Positions 5,276 through 5,839 of a stretch of 5,839 nt of DNA are shown piece by piece (position 1 is the first letter of the stretch; every line of letters begins with the position of its first letter). The stretch is from Actinomycetota bacterium (GTDB taxonomy: Bacteria > Actinomycetota > Humimicrobiia > Humimicrobiales > Humimicrobiaceae). The notes beneath the pieces were generated by a model. The model was not told where the DNA came from and made no database searches. It worked only from the letters and a program-made list of their open reading frames with translations. The position numbers and the translations under genes were made by a program. The stretch lies in NCBI GenBank assembly GCA_003155275.1, contig PMCC01000118.1, positions 1 through 5,839 on the forward strand. The letters are read 5' to 3'.

Positions 5276-5839
5276 TTAAATTGATGCAGAAGAGGTAAAT
5301 TGACTATTGTAGAGCTCGGCGTAAAAACCGTTTTGTTTGATGAGTGCCTTGTGCGTGCCTTGTTCGACAATATTACCATCGCGCATGACTAAAATTAAAT
5401 CCGCGTATTTAATCGTGGAAAGTCGGTGAGCTATGACAAAACTGGTTTTACCTTGCATTAAATTTTCCATCGCCTTTTGAATTAAAATTTCAGTGCGGGT
5501 GTCAACCGAACTCGTCGCTTCATCTAAAATTAACATTGGTGTTTTTGCCAACATGGCGCGGGCGATGGTTAGGAGTTGTTTCTCACCTTGAGAAATATTG
5601 TCGGCTTCTTCATTTAGTTCCATATTGTAACCGTGAGGCAAGGAATGGACAAAATGATCAACATGGGCCACTTTGGCAGTTTCAATAATTTCCTCTTCGG
5701 TCGCGTCAAGTTTGCCATAAGCAATATTTTCCTTTATTGTCCCGTTAAATAGCCAAGTATCCTGTAAGACCATGCCAAACATTTTACGGACATCGCTTCG
5801 TTTCATGTCGCGGATGTCGATACCGTCAATTTTAATCGC
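5276..5839 (-). CDS. ABC exporter ATPase, C-terminal part (5' end beyond window)
   Basis: This is the ATP-binding domain of an ABC exporter of the multidrug/lipid (ABCB-like) type, in which membrane and ATPase domains are normally fused. The frame is open to the right edge, giving 187 visible residues; the membrane domain and Walker A would lie beyond it. Counting from the first visible residue, the Q-loop glutamine is at 26 (MVLQDTWLF). The signature ISQGEKQLL is at 82-90, in the SQG variant common in this group. Walker B LILDEA is at 103-108, the D-loop SSVD at 110-113 and the switch histidine of IAHRLST at 138. The internal ATG at 5804-5806 is not a start, since DGIDIRD, typical of the region after Walker A, precedes it. 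All 7 arginine codons are CGN and TTA leucine is frequent, unlike pta and ackA. The protein strongly recalls Firmicutes (lactobacillus-like) exporters, so transfer or a chimeric contig should be considered. Cargo is unknown. Confidence 0.93.
   Translation of the reverse strand, partial: AIKIDGIDIRDMKRSDVRKMFGMVLQDTWLFNGTIKENIAYGKLDATEEEIIETAKVAHVDHFVHSLPHGYNMELNEEADNISQGEKQLLTIARAMLAKTPMLILDEATSSVDTRTEILIQKAMENLMQGKTSFVIAHRLSTIKYADLILVMRDGNIVEQGTHKALIKQNGFYAELYNSQFTSSASI

Overview
The window carries six protein genes from what looks like a low-GC, probably anaerobic bacterium. Its gene set combines acetate/acetyl-phosphate metabolism (phosphotransacetylase and acetate kinase) with an AbiEi-like regulator and a ParA ATPase. 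Most genes use AGA/AGG for arginine and many ATA isoleucine codons. I could not place the organism in a named lineage from sequence alone.

Left part (1-1584, minus strand): an AbiEi-type winged-helix protein is followed 60 bp downstream by a ParA/Soj-type P-loop ATPase that runs off the left edge. A near-consensus sigma-70-type promoter (TTGCAA, 17 bp, TATAAT) drives the pair. A palindrome with 9-bp arms covers the expected transcription start, which fits an autoregulated operon. No AbiEii-type nucleotidyltransferase toxin is visible.

Middle (1726-4587): pta (minus) and ackA (plus) are divergent from a 428-bp AT-rich intergenic region with several short inverted repeats. Together they would interconvert acetyl-CoA, acetyl-phosphate and acetate with ATP formation. 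Both genes look intact, but AckA, and possibly Pta, carry substitutions at positions that are usually conserved in the active site. The pta 3' flank holds a degenerate 57-bp tandem duplication and then a good intrinsic terminator.

Right part (4626-5839, minus strand): a cysteine-containing DUF6125/ATC-hydrolase-like protein converges on ackA. Beyond it is the C-terminal part of an ABC exporter ATPase domain. All 7 arginines in that fragment are CGN-coded, against 2 of 13 in ackA and 2 of 11 in pta. The ABC fragment is therefore either horizontally acquired or joined to this contig by mis-assembly.

No rRNA, tRNA, CRISPR array or insertion sequence was seen. The most interesting points are the AbiEi-like/ParA pairing with its operator, the unusual AckA active site, and the compositional break at the right end.
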